From assembly GCA_030828165.1 (NCBI GenBank), contig JAURDA010000001.1, positions 1 to 64,000 of the forward strand: a stretch of 64,000 nucleotides of DNA. Reading direction: 5' to 3'. Position 1 is the stretch's first letter; each line of letters starts with the position of its first letter. The translations under genes and the position numbers were made by a program. The notes under the pieces are model-generated. The model made no database searches. It saw only the letters and a program-made list of their open reading frames with translations, and was not told where the DNA came from. This document shows positions 41,627-48,406 of the stretch, in pieces. This DNA comes from Candidatus Poseidonia sp. (GTDB lineage Archaea; Thermoplasmatota; Poseidoniia; Poseidoniales; Poseidoniaceae).

Positions 41627-41944
41627 TCACGGCTTGCGAGCCTCGTTCTCCGCCTCGCTCTTCGCCAGCCGGTCGCCGTAGGTGATGCCCACGGAAGCGA
41701 GAAGGAAAAGCGGAATGCCGGCGATGAGGGCCCAAACGCCAACGGTGAGTCCTCCAAGGCGCGCATCATCAAACAATTCGCTCAGCGCGATGATCGACAG
41801 GACCATCGCCACACGCCCCATGACCAACACGGGCCGGATCGAAGACCAAATGGCGGCGGTGTCGCTGGCGTGGTCGGGTTGATCCAAGGCCGACAAGCGT
41901 TCAGCGAGACTCGGCGGCACGAAGGAAGACGCCCTCGAGCACAT
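41627..41944 (-). CDS. Small two-helix membrane protein, function unknown
   Basis: Not recognised. From ATG 41944 the product has 105 residues: a soluble N-terminus (SLAERLSALDQPDHASD), two membrane helices (VLVMGRVAMVLSIIALSEL and LTVGVWALIAGIPLFLLASV) and a charged C-terminus (AKSEAENEARKP). The open frame extends to 42181, but that would overlap the glycosyltransferase gene by 180 bases, so the internal ATG 56 bases after the glycosyltransferase stop is chosen. Possibly co-transcribed with it. Confidence 0.55.
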   Translation of the reverse strand: MCSRASSFVPPSLAERLSALDQPDHASDTAAIWSSIRPVLVMGRVAMVLSIIALSELFDDARLGGLTVGVWALIAGIPLFLLASVGITYGDRLAKSEAENEARKP

Positions 41945-41999
41945 CAAGAACGTTCGGCAGACGCACCGGTCAGCTCCGCCGTTTTCGGGTGTGTTCTGC

Positions 42000-43139
42000 T
42001 CATGCCGTTCGGACCCGGTCGTCGATTTGCGCGCCTTCGCCCGCCTTTCCACCGGTTCGTCGAATTTCCCGCCAGGCCTTGATGACGCCTTGGCCGTACG
42101 CCCACTGGGCGAGGAAGACAAAGAGCGGTGCGAAGAAAACCGTGCCGACCGAGCGGTGAGGCGATGTTCCGATGGCGGCACCGAACCATGACAGGGCGAC
42201 GTAGAAACCCATCAAACCCAACGGAACGTGAAACGCAACACGGGCTGCATTCCATTCGCCCTCCAGCGTGAACCAAAGGTCGGCGGCAGCGCCTCCTGAA
42301 ACAGCCCCGTAAACGAGCGCCGAGAGGGCAGCGACCACCAAGAGCGGGAAAAATCCGATGGCGGTGTGGGACCACGTGGCGATCTCCGGCCAGCGTTTGT
42401 TGGCGACCATCCGGGTGTACCCGTAATTCCGCATCTGCTTCATGTAGGGTTTGAACGGCCGTCGGCGCCGATGGGGCATGACGTTGGACGGGTCGATGAA
42501 CAACTTGTGACCTGCCCGCTGAATCTTCGCGTCAAGCACGACGTCTTCTGCGCCGATGCATCCCTCTTCGAAGAAACCCACCTCGCGAAGGTTGGCCATT
42601 CGGTGAGCGCAGTTGACGCCGGGGTTGTGGGTGATGGGGACGAGCTCCCCCTTGGGTTGAGCACCGTAGCGCGTTCCGGCGGTCATGAACTTCGTGCAAA
42701 AGGCCACGTCGGCGCACTTGGCGCCAAACGGGTCGTCGTCAGGAGCGAAGTTTGGCCCTCCGACGGCCCCGACTTCGGGGTTGTCAAACCAACGGATCAA
42801 CTTGGCCACCCAGTCCAGCGGGGGGACGGTGTCGTCGTCGGTGAAGAGCACGAGGTCGTGGTCCATTTGGTTGAGGGCAAAATTGCAGGCATCCGCTCGG
42901 TTGCGAGAGGGGTCCTCAATCCACGTTGCGCCGTGTTTTTCGCAAACGGCCTTGGTGTGGTCCTTGGATTTTGAATCGGAAATCACGACCTCGAAATGCG
43001 GGTAGGTCTGTTTGCCCAAGCGCTCAAGCACGATATCCAGTTCATCGGCGTTGTTGATGGTGGGAATCAGCACCGCTGTTTTGTACGGCGTGCCGTCTTC
43101 TTTCAGCAGCACCGGAACGGTCGCCGCGTTCTCGCCCAT
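42000..43139 (-). CDS. Family 2 glycosyltransferase, membrane-bound
   Basis: Inverting nucleotide-sugar transferase for surface glycans or lipid-linked oligosaccharides. Seen: start of the GT-A fold YKTAVLIPTINNADELDIVLERL, the metal motif LFTDDDTVPP (Asp101-103), GGPNFAPDDD, the acceptor-loop GAEDVVLDAKI, and HRRRRPFKPYMKQMRNYGYTR, followed by about four C-terminal membrane helices. The 379-residue length and helices are those of dolichol-phosphate-type or polysaccharide-assembling GT2 enzymes. Donor and acceptor cannot be inferred. Begins 46 bases after the pilin stop on the same strand; it may glycosylate surface proteins, which is inference. Confidence 0.82.
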   Translation of the reverse strand: MGENAATVPVLLKEDGTPYKTAVLIPTINNADELDIVLERLGKQTYPHFEVVISDSKSKDHTKAVCEKHGATWIEDPSRNRADACNFALNQMDHDLVLFTDDDTVPPLDWVAKLIRWFDNPEVGAVGGPNFAPDDDPFGAKCADVAFCTKFMTAGTRYGAQPKGELVPITHNPGVNCAHRMANLREVGFFEEGCIGAEDVVLDAKIQRAGHKLFIDPSNVMPHRRRRPFKPYMKQMRNYGYTRMVANKRWPEIATWSHTAIGFFPLLVVAALSALVYGAVSGGAAADLWFTLEGEWNAARVAFHVPLGLMGFYVALSWFGAAIGTSPHRSVGTVFFAPLFVFLAQWAYGQGVIKAWREIRRTGGKAGEGAQIDDRVRTA

Positions 43140-43185
43140 GGGACAGGCGAGCCGCCCGCCTCATAAGAAATCAAGGGCGAAATTC

Positions 43186-43689
43186 TCACTCGGCCGGGAC
43201 GCCGTTCGTGGTGTCGATAACCTTCTCTTCACGGGTGTCCGTGATGGTCACGTCGATGCTGCAGGAGCTGCTGCACAGATCGGTGCCGGTCTCGACGATG
43301 GTCACGGTGTCACCGACGGACCAGAACTGGTCGTTGGTGTCTCGGCCGTTGTCCACCAGAACGCAGACGCCGCCATCGCCGCCTGGGTTGTCGCAGAAGA
43401 CCGGGGAGCCGCCGTCAATCGAGAGCTTCACGGAGACGGAAGCCCAGTTGATGTCGCCACCCTGGTCCATGGTCAGCATGATGAGGTTGTCATCGGTGCC
43501 CGTGCTGGGTTGACCCTGAGCATCCTCTCCGCTGAACGCGTAGAGGGCCAGGTTTCCGTCGGTGTTGCCTTCTGCAAGGGAGCTAGCCCACACGTACAGC
43601 ACACCAGCCAGCACAACGGTGATCGCCACCATCAAGATGGTAGCGATAACGGGGCTGACAGCCTCTTCATTTCGGTTTTCGTTTTTCAT
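43186..43689 (-). CDS. Archaeal type IV pilin/archaellin-like protein
   Basis: Pilin subunit exported and processed by a prepilin peptidase (PibD/EppA type). The N-terminus has the archaeal pilin signature: a short charged leader KNENRNEEA, then VSPVIATILMVAITVVLAGVLYVWA, the hydrophobic assembly helix; the following 130 residues are a beta-rich head with four to five Cys (PVFCDNPGG, GVCVLVD, DLCSSSCSI) that could form disulphides. Very strong ribosome site AAAGGAGGA seven bases ahead and a TATA-like element 50 bases upstream suggest a highly expressed, monocistronic or lead gene. No pilus ATPase or platform gene is nearby. Confidence 0.85.
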   Translation of the reverse strand: MKNENRNEEAVSPVIATILMVAITVVLAGVLYVWASSLAEGNTDGNLALYAFSGEDAQGQPSTGTDDNLIMLTMDQGGDINWASVSVKLSIDGGSPVFCDNPGGDGGVCVLVDNGRDTNDQFWSVGDTVTIVETGTDLCSSSCSIDVTITDTREEKVIDTTNGVPAE

Positions 43690-43739
43690 ATTTTTGTCCT
43701 CCTTTCCCCTTTGGGGGTAGCCCTCCTATGCCCGTCCTT

Positions 43740-43748
43740 CTATTAAAC
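43740..43748 (-). promoter_or_regulatory. TATA-like box of the pilin gene
   Basis: Minus-strand GGTTTAATAG, about 52 bases before the pilin ATG. An archaeal start site 23-27 bases downstream would give a leader of roughly 25-30 bases that contains the GGAGGA ribosome site, a consistent arrangement. Confidence 0.55.
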
Positions 43749-44038
43749 CATACTGTGCAGAATCCTCAAGCCCGCGCGAAAAAACGGGTTTTTTAGCGAA
43801 ATTTCCCACGCCGTGTTTCCTCGAATTCGCGCGCCGGGAGTGGTGCATACGGTTTGTAAATAACACGACGGGAAGAAAAAAGAACGCGTAACGCGTTCGC
43901 TCGGGGTGGAGTTGAGGTGAACAGGGTGAGAGAAACCGAGAGGGGATGGGATGCACTCAACGAGAACTTCAACAGCCCTGTTCATGAAACCGTAGCATCA
44001 ACCGGTTTATATGCGTTTTTGAGCCAAAAAACCGCCCT
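43749..44038. other. Gene-free stretch between pilin and map
   Basis: About 290 bases without a supported gene. It holds an A6/T6 stretch that can pair (AAAAAACGGGTTTTTT at 43781-43796), a second TATA-like TTTATATG at 44005-44012 that reads as TATA in either direction, and on the minus strand a T6 run at about 44024-44029, just past the map stop, that could end its transcript. Short open frames here look non-coding. Confidence 0.5.
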
Positions 44039-45052
44039 TCATTCGACCGTCAAGATCTCCGGACCGCCGGAGGTCACGTGAACGGTGTGCTCAAACTGGG
44101 CGATGTTGCCGCCGTCCTTGCAGCGCAGCACGTGGTACGTCTCCAAGAATCGGATGCTGATGAGTTTCTTCACCAGAGCGTTCCACTTGCTTTGGAGACT
44201 CTCTTCATCAGCATCGGGAAACGGTTTCTTCAGCATTGGGAACGCCCATCGTTCTGCGAAAGGAAGGGTCGAATACCGCTCTTCGAGGTTCCGAGCCATC
44301 TGCGCGCCCAAGGGCTTGAGTTGCCCTTTTGCCCGCGCCTTTCGCGACGTCGTCATCCCGGTGACCCGGTAGATGTTGGACGAGTGATGGCGGCCGATGT
44401 TTTCGATGAGCCCGGAGGACCCGGTGGTGTTGAACGGTTCAACCGCATACACGCCGCCTTCTTCCACCACGCCACGGAAGCCTTGGTTGTCCTTACCGCA
44501 GGCGTAGGACGGCACCGAGACACCGGCGTGCAGTTCCCACGGCTTGAGTTGGTGGCCGCAGAGGTTCCGAATCGGCTGAAATCCAGCGTCCAACGAGGGT
44601 TGCGCAGCGGCTTGCCCGACTTTGTACCACGGCGTGCCGGGGTGGAGCATTTCCACCGCAGCGTCTCGCGCCTCTTTGGCCGCCTTGATTTGCTCGGTGT
44701 GCTCGTTGCTGTTGCCAACCTCAAACGTCAACGCATTGTCGCCGATGTGCCCTTTGATGTGAACGCCAAAATCAATTTTCACCAAGTCCCCCTTCTGGAG
44801 AACCGATTCGCCTTCCCATCCCTCAACCGCCTCCACCTGATGGTTCGTCGTGAAATGGGCTGCGAGGTCGTTGACCGCAATGGTGCCGGGAAAAGCGGGT
44901 TTACCGCCGTGGCGATGAATAAAACGTTCAGCGGATTCAATGATTTCGTGAAAGGTTTTGCCGGGCTGCAATTCCAGCTTCATCGCTTCGAGAGTACGGC
45001 GGGCCACATGACCTGCATCCCGCCAATATTTCAGTTGCGACTCTTCCACCAT
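44039..45052 (-). CDS. map: Methionine aminopeptidase, type II (archaeal)
   Basis: Removes the initiator Met from new proteins using two metal ions. Seen in order: HGGKPAFPGTIAVND with the substrate His region, KIDFGVHIKGHIGDNA giving both Asp ligands, NLCGHQLKPWELHAG with the ligand His, VYAVEPFNTTG with a ligand Glu, and near the C-terminus NIAQFEHTVHVT with the last Glu. The 60-residue helical insert before that Glu marks the type II (archaeal/eukaryotic) enzyme. 337 residues is longer than most archaeal Map (about 295), mainly in the insert. Its start overlaps the end of the Sua5-like gene by 22 bases. Confidence 0.92.
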   Translation of the reverse strand: MVEESQLKYWRDAGHVARRTLEAMKLELQPGKTFHEIIESAERFIHRHGGKPAFPGTIAVNDLAAHFTTNHQVEAVEGWEGESVLQKGDLVKIDFGVHIKGHIGDNALTFEVGNSNEHTEQIKAAKEARDAAVEMLHPGTPWYKVGQAAAQPSLDAGFQPIRNLCGHQLKPWELHAGVSVPSYACGKDNQGFRGVVEEGGVYAVEPFNTTGSSGLIENIGRHHSSNIYRVTGMTTSRKARAKGQLKPLGAQMARNLEERYSTLPFAERWAFPMLKKPFPDADEESLQSKWNALVKKLISIRFLETYHVLRCKDGGNIAQFEHTVHVTSGGPEILTVE

Positions 45053-45648
45053 TCAATCACGCTATGCGTGGGTACAACGCCCTCTCTCATAATGGTTACT
45101 TCAACACCAGCGTCGCCCTCGGTGACGTTGACGAAGGTGCTGCCCAAGCCTCCAGGGCAGGTCCCTTCGAGCACGGCGTGTGGAGGGAGCCCCAAACCGC
45201 GCCCCGCTTCTTCAGCGGAAGGTGCCGGCGTTTCGCCCGATTCGTTGGCGCTTGTTGCGGTGATCGGGCCCACGGCCTCAACCAACGCTCTCGCCACCGG
45301 ATGGGCGAGGCAACGAACCGCCACGCGCGCCCCGCCCAGTCTCGGGTCAAGCGGTTCAATCGCGTCGAGAACGAACGAAAATCCACCCTTCGGGAACGCG
45401 GCCTCCAAGGCATGAATCTCCGGAGGGACGACCACCAGCGCTGCGGCCTGATCCAACGAGAGAACACCGAGACTCACCGGTTTGTCCGCTGAGCGTTGTT
45501 TGAGTGCAAACAAGGCGTCAAGCGCTTCCGAAGTCGGCAAGCAGGCCAGTCCGGGCAGGGTGCTGGTGGGATACGCCACAACGCCATGGCCGTGGAGATG
45601 AGCCAGGACGTCCTCGTCGATCATGCCTTCACGCTCATGCTGTCCCAT
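45031..45648 (-). CDS. Threonylcarbamoyl-AMP synthase, Sua5/YrdC family
   Basis: Makes threonylcarbamoyl-AMP from Thr, bicarbonate and ATP for the t6A modification of ANN-reading tRNAs. Seen: VVAYPTSTLPGLACLP near residue 22 (usual PTET[VT]YGL), the nucleotide/threonine motif KQRSADKPVSLGVL (K-R-x3-KP) near residue 50, and TSANESGETPAPS. Only the YrdC domain is present; the C-terminal Sua5 domain of longer archaeal proteins is missing. ATG 45648 immediately follows the upstream stop with AAGG nearby; ATG 45624 is a shorter option. Coupled with map, another housekeeping protein/tRNA gene. Confidence 0.85.
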   Translation of the reverse strand: MGQHEREGMIDEDVLAHLHGHGVVAYPTSTLPGLACLPTSEALDALFALKQRSADKPVSLGVLSLDQAAALVVVPPEIHALEAAFPKGGFSFVLDAIEPLDPRLGGARVAVRCLAHPVARALVEAVGPITATSANESGETPAPSAEEAGRGLGLPPHAVLEGTCPGGLGSTFVNVTEGDAGVEVTIMREGVVPTHSVIEWWKSRN

Positions 45649-45921
45649 TCATGCCTTAATCCACACCTCGACATGACGTTCGGCAACCGTGGTGGCCAAA
45701 TCTTTGTCTTCGGTTCGCACCATCAGTTTCCCGCTTGGAAAGAGCGTCATGATGCAGGGGTCGGTGAAGGTCCAGCACAGGCGGGAACGAACGCCAACCT
45801 CGTACCCTTCTGCCTCAATGGCAGCCCCAACCGCATCGAGGTCAATGCCGTCAATGCCCTCGGGAACGATCTGGTAGGAGGCTTGAGTCCCGCACAATTT
45901 CATCGCAAAGCGTTCGCTCAC
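45649..45921 (-). CDS. Small conserved hypothetical protein (90 aa)
   Basis: Not recognised. Soluble alpha/beta protein: helix DLDAVGAAIEAEGYEVGVR, strands LCWTFTDPCIMTLFPSGKLMVRT, then helix DKDLATTVAERHVEVW. The strand-loop PSGKLMVRT followed by a helix resembles a half TBP-type or Pcc1-like fold, a weak likeness only. It ends directly against the Sua5-like gene start and follows the proline-rich protein gene by nine bases, so it lies inside the 47.1-44.0 kb minus-strand operon. Confidence 0.6.
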   Translation of the reverse strand: MSERFAMKLCGTQASYQIVPEGIDGIDLDAVGAAIEAEGYEVGVRSRLCWTFTDPCIMTLFPSGKLMVRTEDKDLATTVAERHVEVWIKA

Positions 45922-45930
45922 GGTCTCACC

Positions 45931-47118
45931 TCAAATATCGTCAGGACGAGAAGGGGGGCCGGATGGAGGTCCGCTCGGTGGTCCAGAAGGAGGACCGCTC
46001 GGCGGCCCAGATGGAGGGCCCGAGGGCGGGCCACTCGGTGGTCCTGAGGGTGGACCGGATGGAGGCCCGCTGGGTGGCGCCCCCGATGGAGGTCCCGAGG
46101 GAGGACCGGAAGGTGGTCCGGATGGAGGCCCCGAGGGTGGACTGCTCGGAGGTCCAGAAGGTGGGCCGCTCGGGGGCCCGGATGGAGGTCCTGAGGGTGG
46201 CTCGGTCGGAGGACCGGACGGGGGAGCGCTTGGAGGGCTCGGGGCGGATGGCGGAACCGGTGGAGGTGTTGCTTCGGCTGCAGGTGGGAGTGGTGGAGGT
46301 GAGGTGGCGGTTTCCACTACGGGTTCAGGTGGGGCCTCGGGCGGTGCTACCGGAGCCTCGGGCTCGGGCGCTGCCAAAATCTCAGGCTCGGGGGCTGCCG
46401 GCGTGGAAGGAAGCGGTGCGAGCAGGGGGTCAGCGGCAGGGGCTGCCTCGGGTGCAGGAGGAGTGGCCTCGTTTGGCGCCGGTGTTGGGGAAAGAAGAAG
46501 ATCGCTCGAGGCGGTGACGGGGGATTGGGCGGGCTCGGATGATGCTGACGCCCACGGTGGCGTCCGTGGGCCTTCCTCGTCTTCAGCCTCAGCCGCAAAG
46601 CCTTGGCTGACTTTCGTGCCGCCACCCTCCATGCTTTCGCCGACATAATTCGTCAGCACGATGGAATCGGGGTTGATGATGCCGCGTTCCTCGACGGACC
46701 CAAAGTCGCCCAAATGGGAGTCAAAGGCTCCGCTGAACAACGAGGACCCGATGGCGTTGCCCATGGCGCGCCCTTGCTCGGCTTTGAACTCAAAATCGGC
46801 TTCGTACGGGCCGAGTTTCATCCCTTGCCCTCCGCCGCTGAATTCAAACGACCATGTTCCGGTGACGATGCCGGCTTCGAACTTGAACTGACGCGTCAGG
46901 CCCGGCCCGATGGAGGTGATGCCCTCCACCGGTTCGTAGCGAACGCCTTTGTCGGTGACCAAGGCAGCGGAAAGGCCGCCTACCGGGATGGCCGATTCGT
47001 TCACGACATCGACCACGACGAAGATCACGTCCTCGTCATCGTCGTCAATCTCCATGCTGACGGACATGAGATGAGCGTTGAGGGAGCCGGCACGTGCGCT
47101 GTGGTCGTCGCTCATCAT
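45931..47118 (-). CDS. Protein with beta-sandwich N-domain and long Pro-rich tail of PPSG repeats
   Basis: Function unknown. Residues about 10-110 form a predicted beta sandwich (SVSMEIDDDDEDVIFVVVDVVNES; LTRQFKFEAGIVTGTWSFEFSG), similar in look to DUF4352-type domains. A middle part follows, rich in Ala, Pro and Glu. The last 110 residues are an almost pure GPPSGPPS repeat ending PSRPDDI. No signal peptide or membrane helix, so it is probably cytosolic, or bound to the membrane through partners. ATG ATG start with AGGTGAGG just ahead. Nearby RDD and TM2 membrane proteins often occur with such Pro-rich proteins, whose tails act as flexible linkers or as ligands for Pro-binding domains. Confidence 0.7.
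   Translation of the reverse strand: MMSDDHSARAGSLNAHLMSVSMEIDDDDEDVIFVVVDVVNESAIPVGGLSAALVTDKGVRYEPVEGITSIGPGLTRQFKFEAGIVTGTWSFEFSGGGQGMKLGPYEADFEFKAEQGRAMGNAIGSSLFSGAFDSHLGDFGSVEERGIINPDSIVLTNYVGESMEGGGTKVSQGFAAEAEDEEGPRTPPWASASSEPAQSPVTASSDLLLSPTPAPNEATPPAPEAAPAADPLLAPLPSTPAAPEPEILAAPEPEAPVAPPEAPPEPVVETATSPPPLPPAAEATPPPVPPSAPSPPSAPPSGPPTEPPSGPPSGPPSGPPSGPPSSPPSGPPSGPPSGPPSGPPSGAPPSGPPSGPPSGPPSGPPSGPPSGPPSGPPSGPPSGPPSGPPSRPDDI
45946..46240 (-). repeat. GPPS-coding tandem repeat
   Basis: A 12-base-period repeat (GGxCCxCCxTCx) encoding Gly-Pro-Pro-Ser about 25 times, with many synonymous differences among copies, so the protein repeat rather than the DNA repeat seems conserved. Open frames on the opposite strand in this stretch are artefacts. 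Confidence 0.8.
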
Positions 47119-47180
47119 GCCTCACCTGTCCCGACTGAAGGGTGGCTCTACTTCAATGGCTTGCCCGTTTGCGGATGAAA

Positions 47181-47744
47181 TCAGCGCAAGCGAAGACGGG
47201 TCTCGGAAGGCAACGACCAATCCACGGCAGCCACGGTGTGGTGGGTTTGGTCAACCTTGGTTCGGTATTCGTTGTCTTTCGACCCCGCGTTGAAGGCATC
47301 CCGGAGACCAAACCACAACGGTCCGATGACCGGAAGCATGTAGATCATCTTCGCCACGGCTCGGGGACCCCAATGATGGGCTTCCAAAACCGTCCCGTTG
47401 TCGTGAACGATGGCGATGCGAAAGCCGCGCTGAGCCAAGGAACGGCCCATGGTCTGCCCGGTGTACTTGAAGTACAGATAGAAGGCACCGGCGAAAACAA
47501 ACCAGTTGACGAAAAAGAAGACCACGCTCTGGGTGCCTTGAGAGAGCAAGCTGAGGTTGTAGAGGTAGGCGACCAGTTGCCCGCCGGAAAGAAACGCCAG
47601 CACCACGCTGAGCATGATGACGTCGAGCATGAACGCCAAAACGCGTTTCCAAGCCGGAGCGATGAGCATGCCCTCGGGAGCCGACCCGAGAATGCTCTGA
47701 GCGAGGGTTCCGCCCTTTACGATCGTCACCGCATCGTCGGCCAT
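47181..47744 (-). CDS. RDD-family membrane protein
   Basis: 187-residue membrane protein of the RDD family, named for conserved Arg-Asp-Asp. Seen: WKRVLAFMLDVIMLSVVLAF (Arg and Asp in helix 1), a second helix pair (FFFVNWFVFAGAFYLYF), then GQTMGRSLAQRGFRIAIV, and a last helix (AKMIYMLPVIGPLWFGLRDAF). Family role is unclear; transport or ion-coupled functions have been proposed for members. Start ATG follows AAGGC. It lies upstream of the proline-rich protein gene in the same direction. Confidence 0.8.
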   Translation of the reverse strand: MADDAVTIVKGGTLAQSILGSAPEGMLIAPAWKRVLAFMLDVIMLSVVLAFLSGGQLVAYLYNLSLLSQGTQSVVFFFVNWFVFAGAFYLYFKYTGQTMGRSLAQRGFRIAIVHDNGTVLEAHHWGPRAVAKMIYMLPVIGPLWFGLRDAFNAGSKDNEYRTKVDQTHHTVAAVDWSLPSETRLRLR

Positions 47745-47855
47745 GCCTTGCCCACGCCTTCTCCTTTGTCAAAGGCTGCGTTCTTACCGTACGAAGATTG
47801 GCGACGAAATCCACCCTCAAGGGCTGTCAATTTGGCGGAGGGAACTGGGTTCTAA

Positions 47856-48296
47856 TCAGTGCCTTGTGATGACGTGCCCCTTGCCGTCCTTGTAATTGCC
47901 AGTTGCGAGCAAGATGATGTCGACGATCCACCAAAGGTAAACACCTCCCCCGGTGAAGAATTTCACCAATCCAAGAAGGTAGGACCCTGAATAGATGCGG
48001 TCGATACCGAACGCGCCAAACAGGATGGAGAGCACCATGGTGAGACCCCAACTCTTCTCTGAAGCGATGCCAGATTGTGTTTGATGGATGGAAAACGGGT
48101 CGGTTGGGGCGGGATAGATGGATACGGGTTCCGGTTGGGGCGGATAGATGGATACGGGTTCCGGTTGGGGCGGATAGATGGATACGGGTTCGGGTTGAGC
48201 TGGATAAATGGAGGCCTGCTCAGACGAGAGGCTCGGATAGATGGAGTCCTGCTCAGACGAGAGGCTCGGATAGATGGAGTCCTGTGAAGATTGCAT
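47856..48296 (-). CDS. TM2-domain membrane protein with SIYP repeats
   Basis: 146 residues. The N-terminal 65 residues are a repeat region: DSIYPSLSSEQ twice, then PEPVSIYPPQ units. The C-terminal 70 residues are a TM2 domain: WGLTMVLSILFGAFGIDRIYSGSYLLGLVKFFTGGGVYLWWIVD, with two helices and the Gly/Asp-rich linking loop. TM2 proteins occur in all domains of life; function unknown. ATG 48296 is chosen because it precedes the repeats directly; the frame is open to 48458, which would overlap the helicase gene end. Confidence 0.78.
   Translation of the reverse strand: MQSSQDSIYPSLSSEQDSIYPSLSSEQASIYPAQPEPVSIYPPQPEPVSIYPPQPEPVSIYPAPTDPFSIHQTQSGIASEKSWGLTMVLSILFGAFGIDRIYSGSYLLGLVKFFTGGGVYLWWIVDIILLATGNYKDGKGHVITRH
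48105..48290 (-). repeat. 30-bp and 33-bp tandem repeats in the TM2 gene
   Basis: Three exact or near-exact 30-base units (48111-48200) and two 33-base units (48215-48280), encoding PEPVSIYPPQ and SLSSEQDSIYP. Units are multiples of three, so copy-number change keeps the frame. Confidence 0.85.
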
Positions 48297-48406
48297 GGTC
48301 GGCTTGTGAGGTCGCCGACTTATGAGCCTCACCGACTCCCGGGCCTCCGGCGAGTTTCTGCACAAAGTTCTTCCCCGAAACGTGGACCGCTTTCGCCGTC
48401 GAGGCT

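Noticed and set aside
48105-48290. CRISPR-like or regulatory tandem repeat
   Set aside because: Units are directly adjacent, multiples of three and in frame within the TM2 protein gene.
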